Assembly (NCBI RefSeq): GCF_001549985.1 | Contig: NZ_LROZ01000008.1 | Span: forward strand, 83,991-147,990 | Direction of reading: 5' to 3' | Source: Myroides odoratus | Lineage (GTDB): Bacteria > Bacteroidota > Bacteroidia > Flavobacteriales > Flavobacteriaceae | Length of the DNA: 64,000 nucleotides | Shown: positions 8,918-19,100 of the stretch, piece by piece | How the letters are laid out: every line of letters begins with the position of its first letter | How positions within the stretch are numbered: position 1 is the first letter of the stretch | The notes under the pieces: generated by a model | Database searches by the model: none | Told to the model about the DNA's origin: nothing | Seen by the model: the letters and a program-made list of their open reading frames with translations, nothing else | Translations under genes and position numbers: made by a program

Positions 8918-9277
8918 TCAAAACCAATAAAAAGCTTGCTCAATATGCTCAATTTCAGGAACAGACTTTTTTATACTAATAGCTACTATATCGAAGCGAA
9001 CCTCTTCTTTTCGCTTAAATTGTGTGGTAAAAGCATCTGCTGCAGTGATTAATCGTTGGATCTGTGGGTTCTTTAAAAACTCTTGAGGCAAACCAAAATC
9101 AGTAGTGCTTCTGGTTTTAACTTCAACAAAAACCAAAAAAGAATCTATCTCTGCAATGATATCTACTTCTGCTCTTCTATACTTCCAGTTCCTAGCAATG
9201 ATTTCATACCCTTTATCTTGTAAAAAGTCAACCGCTAAATCCTCTCCTAACTTGCCTAATTCATTTGTTTTGCTCAT
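8918..9277 (-). CDS. YraN family endonuclease-like protein (UPF0102)
   Basis: A 119-residue protein with the YraN fold of the PD-(D/E)xK nuclease superfamily. LGKLGEDLAVDFLQDKGYEI gives the conserved N-terminal helix, EVDII supplies the acidic residue and VFVEVKTRS the ExK motif. YraN proteins are almost universal in bacteria but their role is poorly defined; a link to processing branched DNA or to natural transformation has been suggested. The gene ends a minus-strand run after dinB and the LD-carboxypeptidase gene, with 9 bp between it and the latter. Confidence 0.9.
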   Translation of the reverse strand: MSKTNELGKLGEDLAVDFLQDKGYEIIARNWKYRRAEVDIIAEIDSFLVFVEVKTRSTTDFGLPQEFLKNPQIQRLITAADAFTTQFKRKEEVRFDIVAISIKKSVPEIEHIEQAFYWF

Positions 9278-9286
9278 ATTTTCTGT

Positions 9287-10189
9287 TTAACTAAAAGCGA
9301 CAGTCACCTGATTGTCTTGTGCTTCTAGTTCAACAATAGTGCCCAATTTTAATGCCCAATTGGAAGCACCATGTCCTGCTGGGAAATTAAATACCACAGG
9401 ATAATTATAGTCTTTCACAGCATCTAGAATAATTTCTTGTGCATTGTAGCCAAACGGAATCGAATTATCGTGCATATCTGTCATTCCTCCTACAATAAGC
9501 CCTGCTAAATCCCGTAGCATTCCATTTCGTTTGAGGTTGTGCATCATGCGATCTACATGATATAAATACTCATCCAAATCTTCAATAAATAAAATTTTAC
9601 CTTTGGTTTCTATACTAGAAACAGAACCCAGTACACTATAGAGAATAGAAAGATTACCGCCTACGATTTCCGCTTTCGCTTTTCCGTTTCTATTTCCAAC
9701 AGCGGCAGAAATGCTATAGGATAAAGGCAAACCAAATAGCGCCTTATACAAAGATGTTTTAGATTCTTCTTTCGCTAAGGGAACACTGAACGCCATAATA
9801 CCGTGAATTGTAGCTACCCCCAAGTTGTGCACATGGCTGTGTAAAGTAGTAACATCACTGAATCCAACAATCCACTTCGGCTGTTGAGCGAATGATGAAA
9901 AATCAATTGAATCAATAATACGCACCGTCCCATATCCTCCTCTTGCACACCAGATCGCTTTAATTTCGGGATCTTTCAATTGCGCATTAAAATCCGCAAT
10001 TCGCTCAGCATCTGTTCCACCTAATTGAAAATTATCTAAGCCGATTGTTTGTCCTAAAACCACTTGCAATCCCCAAGACTCTAAAAGAGCCACAGCGGGT
10101 TTTGCTTCTTCGATTGAAAATTTTCTAGCGGTGCAGACGATTGCCACTTTATCACCTTTTTGCAAATAGGGAGGTATAGTATAACTCAT
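9287..10189 (-). CDS. LD-carboxypeptidase (peptidase S66, LdcA/MccF family)
   Basis: A 300-residue serine peptidase of family S66. In the cytoplasm LdcA removes the terminal D-alanine from murein tetrapeptides during peptidoglycan recycling; MccF relatives cleave microcin C derivatives. The catalytic elements are visible: nucleophile Ser111 in VGFSDVTTLH, the glutamate in FIEDLDEYLYHVDRM, and the histidine in FPAGHGASNW. The substrate-loop segment CARGGYGTVRI is also typical. The gene lies 18 bp downstream of dinB and 9 bp upstream of yraN on the same strand, suggesting a transcription unit without an obvious shared function. Confidence 0.9.
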   Translation of the reverse strand: MSYTIPPYLQKGDKVAIVCTARKFSIEEAKPAVALLESWGLQVVLGQTIGLDNFQLGGTDAERIADFNAQLKDPEIKAIWCARGGYGTVRIIDSIDFSSFAQQPKWIVGFSDVTTLHSHVHNLGVATIHGIMAFSVPLAKEESKTSLYKALFGLPLSYSISAAVGNRNGKAKAEIVGGNLSILYSVLGSVSSIETKGKILFIEDLDEYLYHVDRMMHNLKRNGMLRDLAGLIVGGMTDMHDNSIPFGYNAQEIILDAVKDYNYPVVFNFPAGHGASNWALKLGTIVELEAQDNQVTVAFS

Positions 10190-10207
10190 GGTTGAATATA
10201 TTCAGAT

Positions 10208-11281
10208 TTAAAAATCAAATCGCAGCTGTACAGCTACGGGTTTCTTCGCTACTTTTCTATTGTTTAAATTACTCAAAGATACGCCAATCAGACGCACTGA
10301 ATTTTGTAATTTTTCTTGGTAGAGCAATTCTTTAGCACAATCCAGGATAATTCCCGCATCGGCAATAAAATAGGGAAACGTTGTACTTCGCGTTTGCTGT
10401 ACAAAGTCGGCATACTTTATCTTCAAGGTAATTGTTTTACCTGCCAAACCTTGTTTTCTCAAGCGCAGACTCAACTCTTCTACAATGTGATTAAGCTTAT
10501 TTTCCAAGTACACTTCTGAGCTCAAATTTTCATCAAATGTACGTTCGGTTCCAACGGATTTGATTAATCGATCTGGACTAACAGGAGAATTGTGAATCCC
10601 GCGAACAATATAATAATATGCCTTTCCAGCTTTACCAAAATTTTCTTCGAGAAAGTCTATGGATTTTGCCTTCAAATCACGTCCTGTAAAAATACCGAAA
10701 TGATACATGCGATCTGCGGTCTTCTTACCGATACCAAAAAACTTTTTTATCTCTAGAGCCTCTAGGAATGCTTCTACTTCTTCAGGGTTAATCGTCTTTT
10801 GCCCATTGGGCTTATTGTAATCACTCGCCACCTTAGCCAAAAATTTATTAATCGAAATTCCTGCAGAAGCTGTTAATTGGGTGCGTTCAAAAATTTTTTG
10901 CCGAATCTCCTGTGCAATTAAGGTGGCACTAGGACAACCGATTTTATTTTCAGTTACATCCAAAAAAGCTTCATCTAACGCGAGAGGCTCGACTAAGTCG
11001 GTATATTCGTGGAATACCATCCGAATCTGCCTTGAAATCTCCTTGTAGCGATCAAAACGAGGTGGTACAAAAATCAGGTGTGGACATTTCTTTTTCGCCA
11101 ATATCCCACTCATTGCACTTCTAACGCCATACTGACGTGCTTCGTAGCTCGCTGCTGCAACCACTCCTCTTTCGCTACTTCCCCCCACGACAATAGCCTT
11201 CCCTCTTAATTCGGGATTATCTAATTGTTCTACCGAGGCGTAAAACGCATCCATATCAATATGTATGATTTTTCGATTCAT
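10208..11281 (-). CDS. dinB: DNA polymerase IV (Y family)
   Basis: Error-prone translesion polymerase of 357 residues. The N-terminal IIHIDMDAFYASVEQ carries the first metal-binding aspartate, and LALDEAFLDVT (Asp103-Glu104) carries the catalytic pair; the usual SxDE serine is replaced by alanine. The steric-gate region YASVEQ and the YEARQYGVRSAM segment are conserved. The very C-terminus VQLRFDF fits a beta-clamp-binding peptide. It is the promoter-proximal gene of the dinB-ldc-yraN run. No LexA-type site could be recognised upstream. Strong identification. Confidence 0.95.
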   Translation of the reverse strand: MNRKIIHIDMDAFYASVEQLDNPELRGKAIVVGGSSERGVVAAASYEARQYGVRSAMSGILAKKKCPHLIFVPPRFDRYKEISRQIRMVFHEYTDLVEPLALDEAFLDVTENKIGCPSATLIAQEIRQKIFERTQLTASAGISINKFLAKVASDYNKPNGQKTINPEEVEAFLEALEIKKFFGIGKKTADRMYHFGIFTGRDLKAKSIDFLEENFGKAGKAYYYIVRGIHNSPVSPDRLIKSVGTERTFDENLSSEVYLENKLNHIVEELSLRLRKQGLAGKTITLKIKYADFVQQTRSTTFPYFIADAGIILDCAKELLYQEKLQNSVRLIGVSLSNLNNRKVAKKPVAVQLRFDF

Positions 11282-11386
11282 CTTAAGGCTAGTTGGGTCA
11301 AAATTAATTGAAAAAATTCAGTTTATATTCCTAAAAAAAATATCGTTTTTTTTTAACTTTTCCATGCAAATCAAAGCTGTATTACG

Positions 11387-11394
11387 TAAATTTG
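11387..11394 (+). promoter_or_regulatory. Candidate minus-7 box for the antiporter gene
   Basis: TAAATTTG matches TAnnTTTG exactly and lies about 100 bp upstream of the antiporter ATG. No good TTTG is present at the expected distance upstream, so this is a weak call. Confidence 0.4.
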
Positions 11395-11494
11395 TATGTA
11401 TTTCAAATACTTTTTGAGTAAGTATGCATTATTTGTAACAAACAAACGTTATAGTTATCATACTGTTATTTAATTCAAAAAATACAATCATAAA

Positions 11495-13354
11495 ATGAAT
11501 GATTTTTTAGCACAGGCCTTTATTTTTTTATTTGCCGCAGTAATTTGTGTTCTCATTTCTAAGAAATTAGGAATGGGGTCTGTCTTAGGCTATTTATTTG
11601 CCGGAGTTTTAATTGGGCCTTTTGTTTTAGGTTTTGTTGGGAAAGATGGAGCTGATATTATGCATGCAACCGAGTTTGGAGTTGTCATGATGTTATTTCT
11701 TGTTGGGCTCGAACTTGATCCCAAAGAGTTTTGGAAAATCCGGAAAGAAATTATCGGGCTGGGAACCGCCCAAGCATTAGGTACTACCCTTATAACCACA
11801 GCCGTCTGTTACTTTGCCCTCCACCTTGGGATTGGAACCTCTATTACTATTGGATTTGTGGTAACCATGTCCTCTACGGCTATTATTTTACAAACCATTT
11901 CTGAAAAGGGACTTAATAAATCGAATGTAGGAAAATCGAGTTTTGCTGTATTACTCTTCCAGGATATTATGGTAATTCCAGTTATGGCGTTGATTCCGCT
12001 ATTGGCTGTTTCTAAAAAAATACCAATCTCAACTACACATAGCAGTATGCTTGATGGTCAACCTGTACTCATGAAAACCATGGCTATATTGGGGGCTATT
12101 ACTGTTATTTTCTTGGTTGGAAACTATATTGTCAATCCGCTGTTTAAATCCGTAGGGCGTTTACAAATACGCGAAATTTATACTGCTTCTGCTTTATTAC
12201 TTGTGATTGGTGTATCCTTATTAATGCAACAAGTAGGACTGAGTCCTGCCTTAGGTGCATTTATTGCAGGTGTAGTTTTAGCAAATAACCCTTATAAACA
12301 TCAATTAGAAAGTGATATTGAGCCATTCAAGGCTCTCTTGCTCGGTATCTTCTTTATTGCGGTAGGATCAACCATTAATTTTGGGATTATCGCTGCTGAA
12401 CCGCTTATTATTCTTTCGTTATTAGTAGGCTCTATGGCAATCAAAGCGATTGTTTTATTTGCTATTGGTAAATGGAAGAAATTCCCTAAAGATCAATCAT
12501 TCCTATTTGCTATTTTACTCTCTCAGATTGGAGAATTTGCCTTTGTAATTTTAGCCTTAGGAAAAACCATTAATATCATTGACCAAACGTGGTATGATTA
12601 CCTCTTGGCAACAACGGCATTATCCATGGTCGTAACACCTATTTTAATGTTGCTCAACGAAAAGTGGATTAGTCCTTATTTAGGCTTAACCGCTTCGCCT
12701 AAGAATGATCAACCTTATGATGATTTATCTCACATCAGTGCGGATAAAAAAATCATCATTGCTGGATTTGGAGACTTTGGAAATACGATTGGACGTTTAT
12801 TACAAGCAAATGACATTCCTACTTTAGTATTGGACAACGATGCTGAGCGCGTGGATCACTTGCGCAAATTAGGATTTAATGTCTACTATGGGGATGCTAC
12901 TTCCATCAATATTTTAAAATCTATTGGGGTAGAAAAGGCTGATTATGTTATTGCAGCCATGGATCCACCTGATGTGAACCAACACTTAGTTGAAATATTA
13001 CACAAAAACTTCCCTAATGTTGAAGTTATCATTCGCGCTAAGAACAGAAAGAATGCGTACGAATATTTACAAGATGGCTTTACGGAAGTCTATAGAGAAA
13101 ACTTCTTTACGGCTGTTTATGTTGGATCAGTGATGCTAGAGAAATTGGGATTAAGCCATGAGGATGCGAGAACACAAAGTGAATTATTCATCCGAAGTGA
13201 CCGTGCTTCCTTGAGAAAATTGGCAAAGAACATTCACAATTTAGAAGACTACATCACGGTATCTCGACTCGAGTTTGAGCAACAATCTGAATTATTAAAA
13301 GAAAGTTTGCGTCACAAAAGAGAAACTAAAGACACTGCAGATGCTACTGATTAA
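11495..13354 (+). CDS. Kef-type monovalent cation:proton antiporter (CPA2) with RCK domain
   Basis: A 619-residue inner-membrane protein. About 12 hydrophobic helices of the Na/H-exchanger fold occupy residues 1-390, including the GSVLGYLFAGVLIGPFVLG and SPALGAFIAGVVLANNPY segments typical of CPA2 transporters. A cytosolic RCK/TrkA-N domain follows: IIIAGFGDFGNTIGRLL has the Rossmann GxGxxG loop for a nucleotide, and about 90 residues of charged tail complete the protein. The architecture matches KefB/KefC/YbaL, which exchange K+ (or Na+) for protons under nucleotide or thiol control. Ion and ligand specificity are not readable here. The gene is monocistronic and ends in a shared terminator. 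Confidence 0.9.
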   Translation: MNDFLAQAFIFLFAAVICVLISKKLGMGSVLGYLFAGVLIGPFVLGFVGKDGADIMHATEFGVVMMLFLVGLELDPKEFWKIRKEIIGLGTAQALGTTLITTAVCYFALHLGIGTSITIGFVVTMSSTAIILQTISEKGLNKSNVGKSSFAVLLFQDIMVIPVMALIPLLAVSKKIPISTTHSSMLDGQPVLMKTMAILGAITVIFLVGNYIVNPLFKSVGRLQIREIYTASALLLVIGVSLLMQQVGLSPALGAFIAGVVLANNPYKHQLESDIEPFKALLLGIFFIAVGSTINFGIIAAEPLIILSLLVGSMAIKAIVLFAIGKWKKFPKDQSFLFAILLSQIGEFAFVILALGKTINIIDQTWYDYLLATTALSMVVTPILMLLNEKWISPYLGLTASPKNDQPYDDLSHISADKKIIIAGFGDFGNTIGRLLQANDIPTLVLDNDAERVDHLRKLGFNVYYGDATSINILKSIGVEKADYVIAAMDPPDVNQHLVEILHKNFPNVEVIIRAKNRKNAYEYLQDGFTEVYRENFFTAVYVGSVMLEKLGLSHEDARTQSELFIRSDRASLRKLAKNIHNLEDYITVSRLEFEQQSELLKESLRHKRETKDTADATD

Positions 13355-13358
13355 ATAC

Positions 13359-13392
13359 AAAAAGGGAGCGGTCAATGACCACTCCCTTTTTT
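13359..13392. terminator. Bidirectional terminator
   Basis: AAAAAGGGAG and GGTC pair with GACC and CTCCCTTTTT across one C-A mismatch. The stem stands between the convergent antiporter and SpecificRecomb genes and has A-rich and T-rich flanks suitable for both strands. Confidence 0.8.
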
Positions 13393-13407
13393 ATTTCATC
13401 GTTGTGA

Positions 13408-15480
13408 TTACTTTTTATCTGGAGTTTTTTCCGTTGTTACTTCAGCCGTATTTCCTGTTGGAATAAAGAATTCCATTGGAAAGCTTTTAAAGTATTTCAA
13501 CACAGCCAAAGCAAGTTCTCTCGTCTCTTTAAATGGAATATTTCGAGAGCGGAAAGCCAATAGAATGGATAAACCAAAACTCACAATAAAGTTCATGAAT
13601 CCAATCAACCACATTCCGATAAATGCCCACACTAAAAGTGAGGTTGGCGCTTCAAATCCTGATCCATAGAATCCAATGGCGATATTTCCACTGACAAAGG
13701 TAATGTGTCGAATATCGATATCTAGACCAATGAAGGTTCCAATCGCTCCACATGTACCCATAAATAGACCAAAGCAAATATTCGAGGCAATACCCGGCCA
13801 TTTGGTATCTACCCAATTGGCGATTTTTGTCGAACGTTGAAGCCCAAAATTATATTTCAACCAAGGATGTTCTTGTATACGGTAAAAAACGCGGTTGTGC
13901 TTATTTCTGTTGGATACATTACCCGAGATAATACCAGACAAGAATAAGAAAATACCAGCAATACCTGCATGAAACAACGCTTTTGATTCGATTGGATCGG
14001 CGTCAATAAGCATGCCTCTCCATTCTTTTTGAGCTAGGTTTACCTCAAATACCGAATCAAATCCCCACATCAATAACAAAGCAATCGGAAAAGCTAAAAT
14101 TACGTTTCCGATAAAGGCAATAAACTGAGAGCGCACTAATCGCGCAAATAATTTAGCAAAGCCAATGTGCTTATTCGCACTGTCTACGTGTTGTTTTTGT
14201 CCATCTTCAATGGCTTTAATAATCGCAGCAGCCGTCATCGCGGGTTGCTTCGTTGCTAAAGTAAAGCCGAGCAGATAGATTAAACAGAATCCTAAGGCAT
14301 AATTCAAGCTATACAGCATGGCATGGCCAAAAATACTAGCATCCAGCTTATGTGCTAATAACTTGAGAATACACATAAAACCAACAATGATACCTGCTCC
14401 CATGGATCCTCTAAACATATGCCAATACTCTCCTGCGGTTTTGGTTATGTAATGTTCTCCTGTTTTGGCGGTATGTTGTGTAATTTCGTAGGAAATCAAC
14501 TGGGTACTTTCCTTAATTAATCCTGATACGTTGTATTTATAACAGTTGTATCCGATTAATTTACGTGCCAATTCAATGGTGTTTTTTTTCTTTTCTAAGG
14601 CAGTGTCTTCTCCTTCAATAATGATGAGTGAAAGCAAAACGTCAACTCGCTGCAATTGCTGTCTTAGGCGTAATAAACTTTGGTTCACCTTAATCGAGAT
14701 TCCATATTTAGAACTGTTCTTAAAGGCTTGGTTGACAAAATCCAAACATTGTTTGTGAAAGATTTTAATTTGCTTGCAATTGATATCGCTAAGTGTCAAA
14801 TAACTGATATTTCCTTTTAGTATACTGGAAGCCACTTCCATAAACTCTTTTTCTAAAGCCAAAAACGGGCTTTCAAAGTGAGAATACTCTGGTACCATGC
14901 TAATAATCGAACTTTCCATCGCTCTACCACTCATGCGTTGCGTAATTAGCCCAATAGAGTTCAACAACTCGCCCATAACAGACTCGTCAGAAATATTAGT
15001 AAAGATGTCCATGAAGTTCAACTGTTCAAATAGTTCTAACAGCTGTTCTTCTGGGATCAAATCAACCCATGCCGCATCGGTATGTTTGTAAAACACTTGG
15101 TTTAATACATACTCATAGGTATCTTTTTCGGGTTGATATGGTAAAACTTTCGCCCATAAACGCTTTTTAACTTCATAGAAGAAATCAGAATCTTGTAAAA
15201 TTCCTGCATCTGAAATCATACGGCTGAAACGTCTATTAGAAAGGATTTCTTTCAAATATTCAATCAGGGCTAATCGTTCGACTTCGTGGGTTTTTAAATA
15301 AGATGTAAAAGAATCTATGGAAACTCGATTTGTTTTTTTTATATTTCGCGGTCGAAAAATATGTACAAGATCGACTAAAAATGAAATATCTTCACTTGTA
15401 TATATTTTACCATCAACTACATATTTATTAAAAAGCTCCTCAATTCCTTGAGGTGATTGCAATATGTATCTTAATTTCAT
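13408..15480 (-). CDS. SpecificRecomb family membrane protein ('site-specific recombinase', probably a misnomer)
   Basis: A 690-residue protein resembling the SpecificRecomb/Gcr family. The first half (about 1-350) is soluble and helix-rich. The second half has about six hydrophobic segments, among them GAGIIVGFMCILKLLAHKL, SLNYALGFCLIYLLGFTLA, FIGNVILAFPIALLLMWGF and IGMWLIGFMNFIVSFGLSIL. Databases often name this family site-specific recombinase, but neither a serine nor a tyrosine recombinase catalytic set is visible, and the topology is that of an integral membrane protein. Its true role is unknown. It is convergent with the antiporter gene and divergent from the CYTH gene. Start ATG at 15480. 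Confidence 0.75.
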   Translation of the reverse strand: MKLRYILQSPQGIEELFNKYVVDGKIYTSEDISFLVDLVHIFRPRNIKKTNRVSIDSFTSYLKTHEVERLALIEYLKEILSNRRFSRMISDAGILQDSDFFYEVKKRLWAKVLPYQPEKDTYEYVLNQVFYKHTDAAWVDLIPEEQLLELFEQLNFMDIFTNISDESVMGELLNSIGLITQRMSGRAMESSIISMVPEYSHFESPFLALEKEFMEVASSILKGNISYLTLSDINCKQIKIFHKQCLDFVNQAFKNSSKYGISIKVNQSLLRLRQQLQRVDVLLSLIIIEGEDTALEKKKNTIELARKLIGYNCYKYNVSGLIKESTQLISYEITQHTAKTGEHYITKTAGEYWHMFRGSMGAGIIVGFMCILKLLAHKLDASIFGHAMLYSLNYALGFCLIYLLGFTLATKQPAMTAAAIIKAIEDGQKQHVDSANKHIGFAKLFARLVRSQFIAFIGNVILAFPIALLLMWGFDSVFEVNLAQKEWRGMLIDADPIESKALFHAGIAGIFLFLSGIISGNVSNRNKHNRVFYRIQEHPWLKYNFGLQRSTKIANWVDTKWPGIASNICFGLFMGTCGAIGTFIGLDIDIRHITFVSGNIAIGFYGSGFEAPTSLLVWAFIGMWLIGFMNFIVSFGLSILLAFRSRNIPFKETRELALAVLKYFKSFPMEFFIPTGNTAEVTTEKTPDKK

Positions 15481-15560
15481 TTAAAAATATATTTTTTTCT
15501 TAACAGTTGAATAGAAATGACTAAAACTTGGCATAAATTTACGCCTTTATTTTATATCCT

Positions 15561-16031
15561 ATGATTGAAATCGAAAGAAAATTTCTTACTAAACGTACAA
15601 ATTTTGAAACTTTAGCGCATTCGAAAAATACAATTGCGCAAGGATACCTCAATAGTGATGCGGAACGCACGGTTCGCATTCGCTTAAAGAATGACAAGGG
15701 TTATATTACCATCAAGGGAAAAAGTAACGCTGCGGGAACCTCGCGTTTTGAATGGGAAAAAGAAATCGACTTCAAAGAAGCAGAAGCTTTATTAGCCTTA
15801 TGTGAAGACCATGTTATTTCGAAAACGCGCTACCTTATTCCTGTAGGATCTCACACCTTTGAGGTGGATGTCTTTCACGGCAAAAACGAAGGGCTAATTG
15901 TAGCTGAAGTGGAACTTCAGGATGAAAATGAACGTTTTGAAAAACCAGATTGGCTAGGCGAAGAGGTTACAGGGCAATTGGAATATTACAATTCCTATTT
16001 ATCCAAGCATCCTTTTTCTACTTGGAAATAA
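15561..16031 (+). CDS. CYTH domain protein (probable inorganic triphosphatase)
   Basis: A 156-residue single-domain protein beginning MIEIERKFL, the ExExK signature of the CYTH/triphosphate tunnel metalloenzyme fold. The repeated charged strands RTVRIRLKND, YITIKGKS, RFEWEKEID and FEVDVFHG supply the tunnel's basic and acidic residues, and LIVAEVELQDE is the late acidic strand. Short bacterial members of this kind hydrolyse inorganic tripolyphosphate using divalent metal; adenylate cyclase or thiamine-triphosphatase activity is the alternative. The gene stands alone between a divergent and a convergent neighbour. Confidence 0.88.
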   Translation: MIEIERKFLTKRTNFETLAHSKNTIAQGYLNSDAERTVRIRLKNDKGYITIKGKSNAAGTSRFEWEKEIDFKEAEALLALCEDHVISKTRYLIPVGSHTFEVDVFHGKNEGLIVAEVELQDENERFEKPDWLGEEVTGQLEYYNSYLSKHPFSTWK

Positions 16032-16053
16032 AAGGCGATAAATCCTCGTCTTA

Positions 16054-16099
16054 CCTATAAAAAAGTAAGCCCCTATTGATTGAGTATCAATAGGGGCTT
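16054..16099 (-). terminator. Terminator of the giant secreted protein gene
   Basis: A perfect 14-bp stem (16067-16080 with 16086-16099) and a TGAGT loop. On the minus strand it is followed by ACTTTTTTATAGG, a good T-tract. On the plus strand the T-tract is weak, so it mainly serves the 8.2-kb minus-strand gene. Confidence 0.82.
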
Positions 16100-16149
16100 C
16101 TTCACTTAGAAATCAACAATTTAAAAGAAACAACACGAAGTCATCTAGT

Positions 16150-19100
16150 TTATCTACTTATTTGAATCCATCCTGTACGCATTTTAGCATTGGTTACTAC
16201 CACATAGTAATACGTACCTGAAGGCAAATTATTTCCTCTTTTATCTTTTCCTGAAAACTCATCAGTATAATATCCATTGAAGTTAAATACTTCAATTCCG
16301 TTTCTATTGTAAATTTTTAGATTCGTTACTCCATAGTTTGACAGATCTAAACGATCATTAATACCATCCCCATTAGGAGAAAATCCTTTCGGCAATGGAC
16401 ATTCTTCATACGTTACACGGAAACTAGATTGATCCGTACAATCTACCTTACCTTTACTTGATTTTGAATAGATATAGATTACCTGATCAACTAAAATCTG
16501 TTCTCCAGGTTGTAATTCACGTCCCTGTCCGTCCGGTTCCGTAAAATACTTGTTTCCTCTTGGCAACAATGGCAAGCTATAAAGTTCACAGTACATCACT
16601 TGATCTTCTATTTCAAAAGCAGGAATAAACTCCAGAATTTCGATCGTCATTTTACTTTGATACGCACATCCTTCTTTCACCCCATAAACATACAATTGAT
16701 GCTTGCCTACGTTCTCAAATACATCGCCACCTTCCCAACGCTCTCCTTTTCCATAAGGCTCTGTATAATATGCTTCTCCTTCTGCTAATTCAGGCAATAC
16801 GTAACTTTGACAAGCAAGAATAGGCTGAACGTTTGTTGCAGTCAATATTTTATTGACAATTAAAGAAAAACTACTGTAGGTAAAACAATGCGTGTTTTTA
16901 TTCTCTAGTTTCACGTATATTTCTGTCGGTTCTACCGCTGTTGTCGTATACGTAGTAGGCAGGCTATTGATATTGGCTAATAAATCTTCCTCCGAAGCAA
17001 AATAGGTAACCAATAAATCTTTCGCTTGTAAAGACCCTACGACCTGTTTATCATTTTGAGCCAAATCATACGTATAGGCAAATCCAGGCTCTCTATGACA
17101 AGCATATAAATTCGCTGGTTTAGTTATCTGGGGCTTCTCTTTGATAAAGCGGAATTCTTTATCAATAATTTGCTCATTCCCATTACAATGTAGATATGTA
17201 ATACGCCCTGTATAGGTTACCGATTGATCAATGGTTACTTGAATATCTTGCTCTTCCGTTAGGAATTCACCATCTTTCAACCAACTAAAATGGGCAATGG
17301 ATTCTCCACTTGGTACAAAACGCCAAGCCTCATTCGCAGCCGTCCATGTTCCCACATTTCGATTTGGAGGAACCACAGCTGCAGTTCCCGTAGCATTTTG
17401 AATTCCAACAACACCCAATCCGCCATTGAAATTGGCACAACTCGGTCTATTTTTAATATACACTTCAATAATATTTGTGCCTTCATAAAGTACAATTTGA
17501 GACGTTTGCGTTGTTCCGTCTACATCATTGACATCATATGGGCATCGAGTCGCATCAAATAATCCTAAATGATAAATATTAAAAACCAAAGCTCGACAAG
17601 GAAAGGTTCCCAACACTTGGTAATTAACCGAATAATCTGCGGGTGAATTATTAGGGAACAAATCTTGCATCACCCCAAAAATGGTATTGACATACGGAAT
17701 AGTGTTGCTATTTGCACTATTTGTTGGTAATTGTACGTTTGGGTTCATCGAATATCCCGAAGAAGAATCAGGCGTGTATAACCCATTTTCAGCATGTCCG
17801 CGAACGCTAAATGTAATCATCCCATTGGTTCCGATTAACACTTTATCATAGGACTTACCATAGAAACAAAAATCAAAACCTAAATCAATCACTTCAGACC
17901 AATGGTCATCTTTGGTTAATGGAATCAAATCTCCTCCAACAAAAGGGAAAGGCGGTTTATATTCAATGGCTTCTACAGTATAATCAGAGGTATCTTTGAT
18001 ATCAAAGAAGCTTGCCTTTAAATCAAGGTTTACGCTTTCATCGTCACAAATCACATAACTTCCGTCTTCTGTTTGTGGTAAATCAATAGGTTCTACTTCA
18101 ATATTTGCACATCCGGGAGGATTGAAGAGGTTAAACAGGACAGCAGGACTCCAAGCACCTTGATCTGTATCCGAACAAATGGCTCGTACATACACGTGAT
18201 AGAAAGCGCCTTCAACGGCATCCCTGAATACGTATCTCGGTGTATGCTCTACCCTAATCCCTACATTTAATGGCGTTGGGTCAGGTTGATTTGATTCTAC
18301 AATATAAACCTCCCATTGTTGTTCTTGACCCAGAGGTGTCCACGTAATTTCAATATTGGATGAATTTGAAATTCTTACTGCTTGGACGTCGATCACATCT
18401 TTACAAGTAAAAGGTTTAATCCATAAATTATCAATAGCAGCAGGTGGTTGTTCTCCACTGCGATTATCTTGTTTCCATTCAAACACAATGCGAACATCTT
18501 GTCCTGCAAAAGCACGAATATCCATTCGGGTTTGGAATCGCTGAAATGTTCGACTATTAAAGAAGCCTTGTTCATCGATAGCAACTGCTTGATTTGAGCT
18601 AGCAACACTTACCCCAGCTTCTGGGATATATGATAATGGTACAATCCAAGCCTTTACAAAATCCACCCCCACATTTTCTCTTGCCCTACTATCATATTGC
18701 TGTTCTCCTTGAGAACGCCAATCAAAACTAATTTCCAATTGCTCGAGGTTGGTAGGAATATGAATGTTTTTATACGCATGTACAATTTGTGCCTTATTCA
18801 TGGTGTATTGGTTGTTTACTCCATTATTATTTGAAATATACAGTGCTTTTTGTCCACCATTATTTATGGCATTTCCTACTACCCATTGGTTTGGCAACGC
18901 ATGCGTTACTCCAATTTTATGTGTTCCTTCGAAATCTTCATAATATGGTAAAGGATTCACCGAAACTAAAGGCGTTGTAGCAATAAAAGGTCCCGTCCAT
19001 AAACTTGATTCCCCTTGACTACAAGCGGATCGTATCCAGACATAATACATCGTCCCTTCTTCTAAATTTGCAAACGTATAATTCGTTTCAGTAGTTGTAT

